A DNA stretch of 55,287 bases from an uncultured Clostridia bacterium. GTDB lineage: Bacteria; Bacillota; Clostridia; Oscillospirales; Acutalibacteraceae. The translations under genes and the position numbers were made by a program. The stretch covers positions 1 through 55,287 of the forward strand of contig CANRNQ010000014.1 in assembly GCA_947632045.1 (NCBI GenBank), in the 5' to 3' direction. Every line of letters starts with the position of its first letter. Position 1 is the stretch's first letter. This document shows positions 16,205-25,805 of this stretch, one piece after another. Under the pieces are notes generated by a model. That model worked only from the letters and a program-made list of their open reading frames with translations, made no database searches and was not told the DNA's origin.

Positions 16205-16582
16205 ATGAGCTTTGACGAGCTTTACAAAATAGCCGCCGAAAAGGCGGTGTATAGAAATCTCGGCAAGCAGACCACCGCCGGCTATGTCGGGGCGGCTCTG
16301 CTCTCGGAGTCGGGAAGGGTATATACAGGGGTGAATATAGACGCGCCGTGCTCGGTCGGCTTTTGCGCGGAGCACGGAGCTATCGCCGCGATGATAAGCG
16401 CCGGCGAAAGCCGAGTTTTGAAAATGGTCGCAGTCACAAAAAACGGCGACATATGGCCGCCCTGCGGCAGGTGCAGGGAGTTTTTGTGCCAGATAAACGA
16501 CGAAAACGAAGGCTGCGAGGTGCTCCTGCCTGACGGCAGAGTTACGACCGTCGGCGAGCTTTTGCCGCACAGATGGAACTGA
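16205..16582 (+). CDS. Cytidine deaminase-like zinc enzyme
   Basis: A 125-residue member of the cytidine deaminase superfamily, which hydrolytically removes the amino group of cytidine or related compounds. The zinc and catalytic motif CAE is at residues 54-56 and PPCGRC supplies Cys87 and Cys90. Length suits small tetrameric CDA or the blasticidin-S deaminase-like branch; the second half is shorter than in classical Cdd, so substrate is uncertain. Start: ATG at 16205 with GGAGGGGA six bases upstream; an in-frame ATG at 16178 lies inside the preceding terminator. The gene is 13 bases before recG, so the two are probably cotranscribed. Confidence 0.85.
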   Translation: MSFDELYKIAAEKAVYRNLGKQTTAGYVGAALLSESGRVYTGVNIDAPCSVGFCAEHGAIAAMISAGESRVLKMVAVTKNGDIWPPCGRCREFLCQINDENEGCEVLLPDGRVTTVGELLPHRWN

Positions 16583-16595
16583 GCGAGGAGATAAA

Positions 16596-18638
16596 ATGGC
16601 TTCACTATTTGAAAAGAAGATAGAAACGCTCTGGGGAGTGGGCGAAAAGCGCGCAAAGCTTTTCAACAGACTCGGAATATACACCGTCGGCGAGCTCTTG
16701 CGATTTTATCCCAGGGCATACGAGGACTACACCTCTCCCGTCGATATAGACCACGTTGTAATCGGCGATTATTGCTGCGTCAAGGCCACCCTCGAAGCCC
16801 CCGTCGTCACCTCTAAAATATCGGGCGGCAGGCTTTTGAGCCGAGGCGTCGTCTTTGACCAAACGGGCTTTCTGACCCTGACCTTTTTTAATAATAGGTA
16901 TATAGACAAAATGCTCAGACCGGGGCGCGAATACACCTTTTACGGCAAGGTGAGCGCTTCGCGCGACGGTGCCGAGATGCTCTCGCCGGTGTTTTCCGAC
17001 ACGGAGACCGGCCACAGGATACGCCCCATATACAGAACTACCGCAGGGCTTTCCTCGGTAAATATAGAAAACGCAATGACTCAGGCGGTAAAGCTGCTGC
17101 CCGAGCAGGTCAAGGAAACCGTGCCGCACGCGATGCTCGAAAGGTACGGCATAGATACCCTCGGCTTTGCCATACGCAAAATACACTTTCCCGACAACAG
17201 CGACGAGCTGAAAAGAGCGCGCAGGCGGCTTGTTTTTGACGAGCTTTTGGTCTTGACTCTCGGGCTGAGAAAATTAAAAACCGTAAAGCGCGAGGAAACT
17301 CCGGTAAACATAAGTGAGGATAACAGCTTGGAGTTTTATCAGAGGCTGCCGTTTAAGCCGACGGTGGCGCAGTTGAACGCAACGAGAGAGTGTATAAACG
17401 ATATGCTCAATTCAAACGCCCCGATGAACCGCCTCATTCAGGGCGACGTAGGTTCCGGGAAAACGGCGGTAGCGGCCGCGCTTTGCTACACCGTGATAAA
17501 AAACGGCTGGCAGGCGGCCTTTATGGCTCCGACGGAAATACTCGCCCAGCAGCATTACGAGTCGCTCGCCGCAATTTTTGCCGAAGCGGGCATGACTGCG
17601 GAGCTCTTGATAGGCTCGGTCACTGCGGCAAATAAGAAGAAAATACGGGAGAGGCTAAAAAGCGGAGAGATAGATCTGCTGATAGGCACCAACGCGATAA
17701 TATCCGACGGGGTGGAGTTTAAATCACTCGGACTTGCCGTGACCGACGAACAGCACCGCTTCGGCGTGCGTCAGCGCGCAAAGCTCATGTCAAAGGGCGA
17801 TAAGCCGCACACCCTCGTCATGTCCGCAACGCCGATACCGCGCACCTTGGCGCTGATAATTTACGGCGACCTCGACGTTTCGATAATAGACGAGCTGCCC
17901 CCGGGAAGGCAGAGGGTTTCGACGTTTTTGATAAACTCAAAAAAGCGCCTCGCGATGTTTGGCTTCATCAAGGATCATCTTGACGAAGGGCGGCAGGCGT
18001 ATATAGTTTGTCCGACCGTTGAGGAAAACGAGCTTAACATAGCCTCGGCGACCGAGTACTATGAAAAAATACGGGCCGGCGCGTTTCGCAATTATTCCAT
18101 CGGACTGCTGCACGGCAAGATGAAGCAGAGGGAGAAGGACGACGTAATGCGCGATTTTGTCGCGGGCAGGATACAGCTTCTCGTTTCGACCACGGTGATA
18201 GAGGTGGGCGTAGACGTTCCGAACGCGGTCATTATGGCTGTTGAAAACGCCGAAAGATTTGGGCTTTCACAGCTGCACCAGCTAAGGGGCAGGGTCGGCA
18301 GGGGGAGCGAACGCTCCTACTGCTTTTTGATAAGCGACGCTCACGGCGACGAAACGCTTAAGAGGCTTAAAACTATGTGTAGGACGAACAACGGCTTTGA
18401 GATAGCCGACATGGATCTGAAGCTAAGGGGGCCGGGGGACTTCTTCGGTTCGCGCCAGCACGGCCTGCCCGAGATGCACATAGCCGACCTTGCCGATATG
18501 GACGCGCTCAAGCTTGCTCAAAATGCCGCCGAGGAGATAGCGGCGCTGCCCGGCGGGCTTGACAATCCGGAATGTAGGAGTCTTAAGGCTGAGATGAGAA
18601 GATTGTTTTCGCAGCTTGGAACGGAGGGCATGAACTGA
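16596..18638 (+). CDS. recG: ATP-dependent DNA helicase RecG
   Basis: A 680-residue superfamily 2 helicase that regresses stalled forks and processes branched intermediates and R-loops. N-terminal wedge domain with OB fold (residues about 60-155). Walker A GDVGSGKT at about 286-293, DEQH box near 383, MSATPIPRT motif III, and the C-terminal helicase motifs (TTVIEVGVDVPNA, QLRGRVGRG). The final FFGSRQHGLPE motif is typical of RecG. Length is usual. Ribosome site GAGGAG lies in the short gap after the deaminase gene. Confidence 0.97.
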   Translation: MASLFEKKIETLWGVGEKRAKLFNRLGIYTVGELLRFYPRAYEDYTSPVDIDHVVIGDYCCVKATLEAPVVTSKISGGRLLSRGVVFDQTGFLTLTFFNNRYIDKMLRPGREYTFYGKVSASRDGAEMLSPVFSDTETGHRIRPIYRTTAGLSSVNIENAMTQAVKLLPEQVKETVPHAMLERYGIDTLGFAIRKIHFPDNSDELKRARRRLVFDELLVLTLGLRKLKTVKREETPVNISEDNSLEFYQRLPFKPTVAQLNATRECINDMLNSNAPMNRLIQGDVGSGKTAVAAALCYTVIKNGWQAAFMAPTEILAQQHYESLAAIFAEAGMTAELLIGSVTAANKKKIRERLKSGEIDLLIGTNAIISDGVEFKSLGLAVTDEQHRFGVRQRAKLMSKGDKPHTLVMSATPIPRTLALIIYGDLDVSIIDELPPGRQRVSTFLINSKKRLAMFGFIKDHLDEGRQAYIVCPTVEENELNIASATEYYEKIRAGAFRNYSIGLLHGKMKQREKDDVMRDFVAGRIQLLVSTTVIEVGVDVPNAVIMAVENAERFGLSQLHQLRGRVGRGSERSYCFLISDAHGDETLKRLKTMCRTNNGFEIADMDLKLRGPGDFFGSRQHGLPEMHIADLADMDALKLAQNAAEEIAALPGGLDNPECRSLKAEMRRLFSQLGTEGMN

Positions 18639-18705
18639 GCTTGTGCCTCGCACCTCTGGCGCATTAAGCCTAAAAAGAGCTCAATTGTTAAAATTTCTTT
18701 TTCTG

Positions 18706-18734
18706 TTGTAAAAGCCCGCATTATGTATTATAAT
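18706..18734 (+). promoter_or_regulatory. Sigma-A-type promoter of the MoxR operon
   Basis: TTGTAA (18706-18711), 17 bases, TATAAT (18729-18734), 40 bases before the MoxR start codon. Confidence 0.7.
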
Positions 18735-18773
18735 CAATTTGCAAAATAATTTATAAATGCTTCAGGTGAAATT

Positions 18774-19700
18774 ATGAATGAATTTAACGCTGTAATAAAC
18801 GAGGTAAAAAAGGCTGTAAACGGCAAGGACAACGAAATAGTCACCACCCTTTTGGCTATATTGACAAACGGAAATATACTCATAGAGGATATCCCCGGGG
18901 TGGGCAAAACGACTATGGCGCTCGCGTTTTCAAGGGCGCTCGGGCTCGAATACGGCCGCGTGCAGTTCACGCCGGATACGCTGCCGTCGGATATAACGGG
19001 CTTTGTCATCTACGATAAGGAAAGCGGAAAGATGAAATATAAAAAGGGTGCGATATTCTGCAACCTCTTTCTTGCGGACGAGCTGAACAGAACCTCAAGC
19101 AGAACCCAGGCGGCGCTGCTCGAAGCGATGGAGGAAAGGCAGGTAACGGTCGAGGGCAGGTCTTATAAGCTTGAGCAGCCCTTCTGCGTCATAGCGACTC
19201 AAAACCCTGTCGGGGCCTCGGGCACACAGCTCTTGCCGGACTCTCAAACGGACAGATTTACAGTCAGAATATCAATGGGCTATCCGGACAGCGACTCCGA
19301 GTTGAAAATGCTCATGAACAGAGCCTCGCGCGACCCGCTCGAAAGCGTTAAATGTATAGTAACGCGCGAAAGACTCGTCGAGATGCAAAACGAAGCCTCA
19401 AAAGTGTTTATGCACGACGAGATAGCAAAATATATAGTAGCCCTAATTTCAAAGACGAGAAATATAAGCCTTATACGCAGAGGCGCAAGCCCGAGAGCGA
19501 CCATTTCTCTCGCGGCTATGTCAAAGGCCTTCGCCTACGCCTCGGGCAGAGATTTTGTGTCGCCAAAGGACGTAAGGGCCGTTTTCATAAGCACTATAAA
19601 TCATAGAATAATTCCGAGCTCAGAGGCGGCGGCTCAAAATAAGAGCGTTGAAAATGTGCTGACAGCGGTGCTCGAATGTATAAGGCCGCCGAGGATTTAA
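18774..19700 (+). CDS. MoxR-family AAA+ ATPase
   Basis: A 308-residue MoxR-type chaperone ATPase. Walker A GVGKTT near residues 42-47, Walker B LADELNRT, and the sensor region ATQNP. These ATPases act in maturation of envelope or metal-cofactor complexes together with DUF58 (VWA-like) partners. First gene of a three-gene operon: the DUF58 gene starts two bases after its stop and the transglutaminase gene overlaps that one, which is the common MoxR-DUF58-TgpA arrangement. Client protein unknown. Confidence 0.93.
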   Translation: MNEFNAVINEVKKAVNGKDNEIVTTLLAILTNGNILIEDIPGVGKTTMALAFSRALGLEYGRVQFTPDTLPSDITGFVIYDKESGKMKYKKGAIFCNLFLADELNRTSSRTQAALLEAMEERQVTVEGRSYKLEQPFCVIATQNPVGASGTQLLPDSQTDRFTVRISMGYPDSDSELKMLMNRASRDPLESVKCIVTRERLVEMQNEASKVFMHDEIAKYIVALISKTRNISLIRRGASPRATISLAAMSKAFAYASGRDFVSPKDVRAVFISTINHRIIPSSEAAAQNKSVENVLTAVLECIRPPRI

Positions 19701-19702
19701 AA

Positions 19703-20668
19703 ATGCTGAAGAATATTATAATATATATTATTTTAATAGCGGCGGGGTTTGCGTTCAGCGTGCTGTATTATGCGTGGTTCTCGTGGTTTTTGTTTATAGC
19801 GATAATCTGCATACCGATAGCTTCGCTGCTCATAAGCCTGCCGTTTATGCTGCAAACGGCAATCAGAGGTATAAACGCCTTTTGCGATACCTCCCTCAAA
19901 CTGTTCGACCCTTTCCACATCGGCATAAGGGGCAGAAACGGCAAGGCGCTCATATGCCCTTTTTTGAAGGTGAAATTTAAGGCCGTCAACGAGTTTGCCG
20001 ACACAAAAAGAAAAATAGTATTGAAGTACAGCGGGAGGATATCCCGCCCCGTCATCGTGAGCACGCCCGAGATGGGGATAAATTGCGGCAATATCGAAAT
20101 AAGCGCACAGTACGGCAGGGTGTATGACTTTACGGGCATATTCTTTTTGCCGGTGAGGTTGAAATTTAAAGGCAGCGCGCCCGTAATGCCTACTCCTGAA
20201 CGCCCCTCGATACTTCCAGGCGACAGCGCATCAATAATAATCGGATACAACCCGAAAAACGGCGGCTTCTCAGACGACTACGAGCTGCGGCAGTACCGCG
20301 TCGGCGACAGCCTCAAGGCTATACACTGGAAGCTCTCGTCGAGCCGCGACGACCTTATAGTTAAAGATCCGAGCGAGCCTATATATAAAAGGCTTGTCAT
20401 AAAGCTCGTGCTGTCGGACGAGGCGGAAGAAAACGACTTTATCCTCGCGCGGTTTTTATATGTCGCGCAAACGCTTTTGGCGGGCGGCCGCAGCTTTTAT
20501 GCGTTTGAACCGCGAGGCGGGAGCCTTGAAAAAATAAAGAGTGATAAAGAGCTTGAGAGCTTTCTGCTTTCGGTGTATTCGCCCTCCGGCTTTGCTGCTG
20601 AGGAATTATTTAAGGACGCGGCGGTCTACTCCATACTGCCTGAGCGCGAGGAGGTGTCAGAGCAGTGA
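19703..20668 (+). CDS. DUF58 domain membrane protein, MoxR partner
   Basis: A 321-residue protein with an N-terminal pair of membrane helices (about 1-45), a long periplasm-like or cytosolic beta-rich region, and the DUF58 signature YELRQYRVGDSLKAIHWK near residues 195-212. DUF58 proteins are VWA-like partners of MoxR ATPases. Start: ATG at 19703 with GAGGA five bases upstream, two bases after the MoxR stop; an in-frame ATG at 19676 overlaps MoxR and has no site. The 3' end overlaps the next gene by the four bases GTGA, implying translational coupling. Confidence 0.88.
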   Translation: MLKNIIIYIILIAAGFAFSVLYYAWFSWFLFIAIICIPIASLLISLPFMLQTAIRGINAFCDTSLKLFDPFHIGIRGRNGKALICPFLKVKFKAVNEFADTKRKIVLKYSGRISRPVIVSTPEMGINCGNIEISAQYGRVYDFTGIFFLPVRLKFKGSAPVMPTPERPSILPGDSASIIIGYNPKNGGFSDDYELRQYRVGDSLKAIHWKLSSSRDDLIVKDPSEPIYKRLVIKLVLSDEAEENDFILARFLYVAQTLLAGGRSFYAFEPRGGSLEKIKSDKELESFLLSVYSPSGFAAEELFKDAAVYSILPEREEVSEQ

Positions 20669-22842
20669 AGAACAACTCCGTCAATATTGCGGACGCCGTT
20701 TTGATAGCCCTGCTTGCGCCCTGCGCGCTATGGTGTCTTGCTTCATCCTTTGATATAAACGTAGACTTAACGATTCTCTTTGTCTGCTCGGGAATATTTA
20801 CAGCGCTGTTCTCGGCTGCCTGCGTGCTGATAAAGCGCTTTAGAACCTTCTTTGCGGCCTGCCTCGCCGCGATAGCCGCTTATATCTGCTTCGTTATTAT
20901 CGAAATGTCGGCGCTGCTCAGCCAGCTTGAATATGCGATAAATTCCGTTTTAAAGGAGTATTCGCTTTATCTTCCTCTGCCCGAAGGGATAAGCCTCGGC
21001 GGCAAGGCGGCCTCGGACGCTACGCTGCTGTTTGTCCTCTTGGAGATATTTTTGATATTTATATCGACTCTGCTCGTCTTGAGAGCAAGAGCCGCTTATG
21101 CAGCGGTTTTTCTCTCGGTGCTTTTTACCGTGCCCTGCTTTATACTTGTAAATACCTGTCCGGCGCTTGCGCCGCTTTTTATAGTCATAGCGTCGTCGTC
21201 AACTCTCATTACCGTTTCCTCCCTACAGCGGCAGAGCATAAAGCGAAACGGACTTATGTCTGCGGCGGCCTTCCTCGTGATTATCGGAATACTTGTCGGC
21301 GTTTATTTTTTCAACCCCGCCGATAGCTTTGAGCGCGGCGAGTGGCAGGACGAGCTTTTGATAGACTTCCGCGCCCGAACCGGTATGGGCGCGCTGAACG
21401 GCGACAACTTAGACCTCATACGCAGGGCTCAGGACAAGCGCGACAGGCTGAAAAGCGTTGAGGATTTGAGCTTGGCGGGAAATTTAAAGCAAACCCACGA
21501 GCTTGTGATGCAAATCTACCCCGAAAACACCGGCGCCATATACCTGCGCGGCACGGCTTATGCAAATTATGAGAACAACAAATGGTCGGTGCTGACAAAT
21601 AAACAGCTCGCTTCATTTCCGAGCGGGATCGATGTGTTTTCAATGACTCAGGTCGCGGGAGATGAGGATACGATTAAAATCGTCACAAGGGATACCGAGG
21701 AGCTCGTATATACTCCCTATTACCTCACGAAAACGCCCGCCGGAATGATACCCCTCGCCGATATATGCATCTTCAACGATCTTCACGACAGGTCGTTTTA
21801 TATGCAGGAGATACCCTATGGCTACGAGTCGTTTGTGAGCTACTCGGGCGAGAACGAGTATTACTGGAGCGAGGACGAATTTGCGGGCGAATATGAATCC
21901 TCTGAAAACGAGGATTATTACGGTAGATATAATGAATTTGTCAATAATAATTATCTTCAGATCTCGGACGAGCTTGCGCAAAGGCTGCGCGAAATCGGCG
22001 GCTTTGACGATGAGAAGGGATATATGTCCGAGGAGCGGCTGATCGAGAAGATAATAGACTTTGTTTCCTCGAGCGCCGAGTATTCCCTCGACACGCCGAG
22101 AGTGCCGGCGGGAGAGGATATAGCGAGCTGGCTGCTCACCGAGAGCGACACGGGCTACTGCGTACACTTTGCGACCGCCGCCTGCATGATGCTCAGGGCT
22201 TACGGCATACCGGCGCGGTATGTCACGGGCTACTGCGTTGAGAGCCTTCCCGACGAGGAATACGTCACCGTGACCTCCGACAACGCCCACGCCTGGGTAG
22301 AGTGTTACTTCGAGAATTACGGCTGGGTGCCGTTCGAGCCGACCCCGATAGATTTGGACGATTACCACGCCTACGCCGACGAGATACCGGAGTCCGTACC
22401 CGATGACGACGAGCCGACCGAACCGCCGACTAAGGCGAGCGAGGATACGGGTGATGAAGATAAGCCCGTCGAGGAGAATAGCGGCGGCTTTGACTTCGGG
22501 TTGATAGTTTTTATTGTTGTTGCTATCGCGGCATTGGCGGCGACAGCCGCGCTCAGGGTACTGATAATAAGGCGGCTGAGAAAAAGGCGGTTTTATAGCG
22601 GCGACAGAAACGGCAGAGCGATTTATATTTACAGATATATTGCGCGCTGTGCAAAGCGCACCGGGGAGAAAATACCCGACGATATATCCGACATAGGGGC
22701 AAAGGCGAGATTCAGCCGCCACGAGGCGAGCGACCGTGAGGTAGCGATCATGCTCGGGTATGCGGAGAGGCTGAGGGAGAGTCTTTACAAGGGCTGTAAT
22801 ATTTTTAGGCGGTTATATTATTCTGTGCTGCTTGTTTTGTAG
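20665..22842 (+). CDS. TgpA-like membrane transglutaminase
   Basis: A 725-residue membrane protein. About six to seven N-terminal transmembrane helices (to residue about 215), then an extracytoplasmic transglutaminase core: Cys499 in GYCVHFATA, His542 in NAHAWVECY, and VPFEPTP where many relatives have an Asp. A Thr/Pro/Glu-rich linker, a further helix at about 612-635 and a cytosolic tail follow. Family members are thiol enzymes of the envelope (protease, amidase or crosslinking activity). The start codon is GTG at 20665, overlapping the DUF58 stop. With MoxR and DUF58 it probably forms an envelope-modifying system; substrate unknown. Confidence 0.9.
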   Translation: MKNNSVNIADAVLIALLAPCALWCLASSFDINVDLTILFVCSGIFTALFSAACVLIKRFRTFFAACLAAIAAYICFVIIEMSALLSQLEYAINSVLKEYSLYLPLPEGISLGGKAASDATLLFVLLEIFLIFISTLLVLRARAAYAAVFLSVLFTVPCFILVNTCPALAPLFIVIASSSTLITVSSLQRQSIKRNGLMSAAAFLVIIGILVGVYFFNPADSFERGEWQDELLIDFRARTGMGALNGDNLDLIRRAQDKRDRLKSVEDLSLAGNLKQTHELVMQIYPENTGAIYLRGTAYANYENNKWSVLTNKQLASFPSGIDVFSMTQVAGDEDTIKIVTRDTEELVYTPYYLTKTPAGMIPLADICIFNDLHDRSFYMQEIPYGYESFVSYSGENEYYWSEDEFAGEYESSENEDYYGRYNEFVNNNYLQISDELAQRLREIGGFDDEKGYMSEERLIEKIIDFVSSSAEYSLDTPRVPAGEDIASWLLTESDTGYCVHFATAACMMLRAYGIPARYVTGYCVESLPDEEYVTVTSDNAHAWVECYFENYGWVPFEPTPIDLDDYHAYADEIPESVPDDDEPTEPPTKASEDTGDEDKPVEENSGGFDFGLIVFIVVAIAALAATAALRVLIIRRLRKRRFYSGDRNGRAIYIYRYIARCAKRTGEKIPDDISDIGAKARFSRHEASDREVAIMLGYAERLRESLYKGCNIFRRLYYSVLLVL

Positions 22843-22883
22843 CGCGCCGAGGGTCAGGATGCCGCGCGGTGGCTCTCGACTGC

Positions 22884-23098
22884 TTTGAGCGGGAGATGGG
22901 CGGTTCGGGCGGCGACCCCGCAAATTTCCGCCTCCGGCGGAAATTTGCCGAAAACGCGGCGGGGGCGGGGCAGTCGGCTTCGATACCGCTCAAAAGCCGT
23001 CGGCGGGCGAGCCGGCTTTGCCACCCACACATACTCGCCGCGTTTTCCGCGCGGCTGCGCCGCGCTGGTCGCCGCCCGAACCCCACCCACCGTCAAAA
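22884..23098 (+). repeat. R1 structured palindromic repeat, copy C
   Basis: Fills most of the 419-base gap between the transglutaminase gene and the hisF terminator. Core ends GGTTCGGGCGGCGACC (22902-22917) and GGTCGCCGCCCGAACC (23067-23082) are perfect inverted repeats. Hairpin 1 GCAAATTTCCGCC-TCC-GGCGGAAATTTGC; inner stem AAAACGCGGCG with CGCCGCGTTTT; hairpin 2 GCGCGGC-TGC-GCCGCGC. It has the longest inner loop of the six copies (about 85 bases). Weaker outer pairing TTTGAGCGGG / CCGTCAAA extends the element. Confidence 0.8.
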
Positions 23099-23173
23099 AC
23101 GGAGTAAAACCGGCGAACGCGGCAGCCGGTAAAAACCAAACGAACTATAACCCACAAAACAAAAACACAAATA

Positions 23174-23214
23174 AAAACCGCCCCTGACCAAACGCGAACG
23201 CGGGTCAAGGGGCG
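23174..23214 (-). terminator. Intrinsic terminator of the hisHF operon
   Basis: Read on the minus strand: CGCCCCTTGACC, loop, GGTCAGGGGCG, then GTTTTTATTTG. The stem has one bulge. It lies 48 bases after the hisF stop. Confidence 0.85.
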
Positions 23215-23261
23215 CAGCTTTTTCAACAATTAATTTTTAACAATTAAGCAATCAACAATGA

Positions 23262-24017
23262 TTACTTCCTCACGGGAATACCCTTACCGTCGAGATACTT
23301 TTTAAGCTCCGGAATAGGTATCTCCCCAAAATGAAAGAGGGAAGCGGCAAGCACTGCGTCAGCGCTGCCGAGCGTAAACGCCTCGTAAAAGTGCTCGAGA
23401 GCCCCCGCGCCGCCCGACGCGATAACGGGGATCCCCACGCTGTCCGATACGGCGCGGGTCAGCTCAAGGTCATACCCCTGCTTCTGACCGTCGCAGTCCA
23501 TGCTCGTCAGCAGTATCTCTCCCGCGCCCCTCTTTTCAGCCTCAATCGCCCACTTCACAGCGTCCATGCCGACGGGAGTCCTGCCGCCGTTGATGTATAC
23601 CTCCCAGCCGCCTCCGCTTCTCTTAGCGTCAATGGCGCACACCACGCACTGACTGCCGAATTTGTACGAAGCCTCGTTTAAAATATCGGGATTTTTAACG
23701 GCGGCGGAATTTACCGACACCTTGTCGGCTCCGGCTCTGAGTATGTCCGTGAAATCGTCCACGGTCCTGATGCCGCCGCCGACCGTAAACGGAATAAAAA
23801 TACTGTTCGCAACCGCGCTCACCATGTCGGTCACAATGGCGCGCGAATCGCTCGAGGCGGTTATGTCGAGGAAAACAAGCTCATCCGCGCCCTGCCGGTC
23901 GTACTCTATCGCGGCCTCAACGGGGTCGCCCGCGTCCCTCAAATTTACAAAGCTCGTGCCCTTTACTACTCTGCCGTCCTTAACGTCAAGGCAGGGGATA
24001 ATTCTTTTTGCGTACAT
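23262..24017 (-). CDS. hisF: Imidazole glycerol phosphate synthase cyclase subunit HisF
   Basis: Cyclase subunit that uses ammonia from HisH to convert PRFAR to imidazole glycerol phosphate and AICAR in histidine synthesis. A 251-residue beta/alpha barrel with catalytic Asp11 (CLDVKDG) and Asp130 (CAIDAKRSG), phosphate-binding VGGGIR and ASGGAG loops. Ribosome site AGAGG upstream. Follows hisH by 50 bases on the same strand. The other histidine genes are not adjacent. Confidence 0.96.
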   Translation of the reverse strand: MYAKRIIPCLDVKDGRVVKGTSFVNLRDAGDPVEAAIEYDRQGADELVFLDITASSDSRAIVTDMVSAVANSIFIPFTVGGGIRTVDDFTDILRAGADKVSVNSAAVKNPDILNEASYKFGSQCVVCAIDAKRSGGGWEVYINGGRTPVGMDAVKWAIEAEKRGAGEILLTSMDCDGQKQGYDLELTRAVSDSVGIPVIASGGAGALEHFYEAFTLGSADAVLAASLFHFGEIPIPELKKYLDGKGIPVRK

Positions 24018-24067
24018 ATTTAAAACCTCTTTGATTTATGTGTGATTAAAAGCGAGCCGCGCGAAAA

Positions 24068-24682
24068 TCATTCCGTCATTGCGGCAAAGTTTTTAAGCAT
24101 TTTAAGCCCGACCCCGCCGCTCTTTTCCGGGTGGAACTGAGTGGCAATAATGTTCCCGCGCTCCACGGCGGCGTGAATTTCAGCGCCGTACTGCGTCGTT
24201 GCGGCAACAATCGACTCGTCGCTCGCGGTAAGATAATATGAGTGGACGAAGTAGACGTAGCTCTCGTCGGGAATGTCCCTGAAAATGCCGTCCTGCTTTT
24301 TTATGCTGATAGAGTTCCAGCCCATGTGCGGTATTTTGAGCCTGCCGCCGGAATTTGGTATCCTTTTAATGCTGCCCTCAAGAATGGATAAGCCGCGAGC
24401 ACCGGGGCTTTCCTCACTTTCCGGAAAGAGAAGCTGAAGTCCGAGGCAGATGCCGAGGAACGGGTTGCCGCCCGCGGCGTAATCGCGAACAGCCTCCACA
24501 AGGCCGCTTTTATTCATGCAGTCCATAGCGTCGGCAAACGAGCCCACGCCCGGAAGAATCGCGCCGTCGCAGCCGAAAAGCTCGCTCTTGCTGTCCACGA
24601 TTTTACAATCGGAGCCTATGAATTTAAGAGCCTTAAAAACGCTCTGCAAATTTCCGGCTCCGTAATCTATAATACCTATCAT
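24068..24682 (-). CDS. hisH: Imidazole glycerol phosphate synthase glutaminase subunit HisH
   Basis: Class I glutamine amidotransferase that supplies ammonia to HisF. A 204-residue protein with nucleophile Cys79 in GICLGLQLL, the oxyanion PGVGSF strand, and the His-Glu pair in FHPEKSG near residue 185. Start: ATG at 24682 with GGAGGG upstream. First gene of a two-gene hisHF operon, divergent from the rpiR-like gene. Confidence 0.96.
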   Translation of the reverse strand: MIGIIDYGAGNLQSVFKALKFIGSDCKIVDSKSELFGCDGAILPGVGSFADAMDCMNKSGLVEAVRDYAAGGNPFLGICLGLQLLFPESEESPGARGLSILEGSIKRIPNSGGRLKIPHMGWNSISIKKQDGIFRDIPDESYVYFVHSYYLTASDESIVAATTQYGAEIHAAVERGNIIATQFHPEKSGGVGLKMLKNFAAMTE

Positions 24683-24715
24683 ACTCTGTCGCCCTCCGCG
24701 CTTTACTACGCTGAC

Positions 24716-24745
24716 ATGATATCATATAAAAAGTATAGCTGTCAA
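24716..24745 (-). promoter_or_regulatory. Promoter of hisHF
   Basis: On the minus strand, TTGACA (24745-24740), 18 bases, TATCAT (24721-24716), about 34 bases before the hisH start codon. Confidence 0.65.
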
Positions 24746-24825
24746 CGCTCAATATGATTATTTTACAACGCACCGCACTATAAAATCAAGTGAAAATCAA
24801 ATGCGGGCGGCTTTATTATTTTTGC

Positions 24826-24854
24826 TTGATTTTAATTCAAATTAGTATTACAAT
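24826..24854 (+). promoter_or_regulatory. Promoter of the rpiR-cmk-ispH gene run
   Basis: TTGATT (24826-24831), 17 bases, TACAAT (24849-24854), 55 bases before the rpiR-like start codon. Surrounding sequence is AT-rich, as expected for a divergent promoter region shared with hisH. Confidence 0.65.
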
Positions 24855-24908
24855 TAATATAAGTGAAGGTGTACGGGAGCTTGTCATAAAGTTGAAAGGT
24901 AGGATAAA

Positions 24909-25805
24909 ATGGAGCATTTATTTGAAAAAATAGAAAAAATGCGCGGTAAGCTTTCCAAGGGACAAAAGAGGATAGCGCAGTATATCGAGGAGCACTACGA
25001 CAAGGCGGCGTTCATGACCGCCTCAAAGCTCGGCGAAACGGTCGGCGTGAGCGAATCCACCGTGGTGCGCTTTGCCGTCGAGATAGGCTACGACGGCTAC
25101 CCAAAGCTGCAAAAGGCGATGCAGGAGCTGATAAAGGACAAGCTCACGTCTGTGCAGAGAATAGAGGTAACAAGCACGCGCTTCGGCGACGACGACATTC
25201 TCGGCAGCGTTTTAAATCAGGATATAGAGAAGATAAAGCGCACCATAGACGAAATATCGCACGAGGATTTTAACGCGGCGGTAAAGGCAATAGTTGAGGC
25301 GAAGAACATATATATTTTCGCAGTGCGCAGCTCGTCCGCGCTTGCAAACTTCCTCGGCTACTACTTTGATTTGATATTCGGAAACGTCAGGGTGGTCAGC
25401 ACGACGAGCAAAATCGAAATATACGAAAAGCTCCTGCATATAAACGAGAACGACGTTATAATAGGGATCAGCTTTCCGCGCTATTCAAAGACGGCGGTTG
25501 AGGGCATGAAATTTGCCTCCGACAGAAAGGCCTCGGTAATAGCGATAACGGACAGCCTCATCTCGCCGCTCGTCGAGCCTGCCGACTATGTCCTTTTGGC
25601 AAGCAGCGATATGGCCTCGATAGTAGATTCCCTCGTAGCGCCGCTCAGCCTTATCAACGCGCTGATAGTCGCGACGGTGCTCGAAAAGAAAAACAGCGTC
25701 GAGCAGACCTTCCAGCGGCTCGAGGCGTTCTGGGACAAATACGACGTATACGCGAAAACCTCCGAAATAGTGAGGAGCCGCGACGAAAACGAGGATAAAA
25801 AGTGA
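24909..25805 (+). CDS. RpiR/MurR-family transcriptional regulator
   Basis: A 298-residue DNA-binding regulator of sugar-phosphate metabolism. N-terminal RpiR-type helix-turn-helix (residues about 1-77: LSKGQKRIAQYI, GVSESTVVRFAVEIGYDGY). C-terminal SIS domain (about 125-255: YIFAVRSSSALAN, IIGISFPRYSKTAVE), which senses phosphorylated sugars. It heads a tight run and overlaps the next gene by GTGA, an unusual setting for this family; its targets cannot be read from context. Ribosome site AAAGGTAGG upstream. Confidence 0.9.
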   Translation: MEHLFEKIEKMRGKLSKGQKRIAQYIEEHYDKAAFMTASKLGETVGVSESTVVRFAVEIGYDGYPKLQKAMQELIKDKLTSVQRIEVTSTRFGDDDILGSVLNQDIEKIKRTIDEISHEDFNAAVKAIVEAKNIYIFAVRSSSALANFLGYYFDLIFGNVRVVSTTSKIEIYEKLLHINENDVIIGISFPRYSKTAVEGMKFASDRKASVIAITDSLISPLVEPADYVLLASSDMASIVDSLVAPLSLINALIVATVLEKKNSVEQTFQRLEAFWDKYDVYAKTSEIVRSRDENEDKK

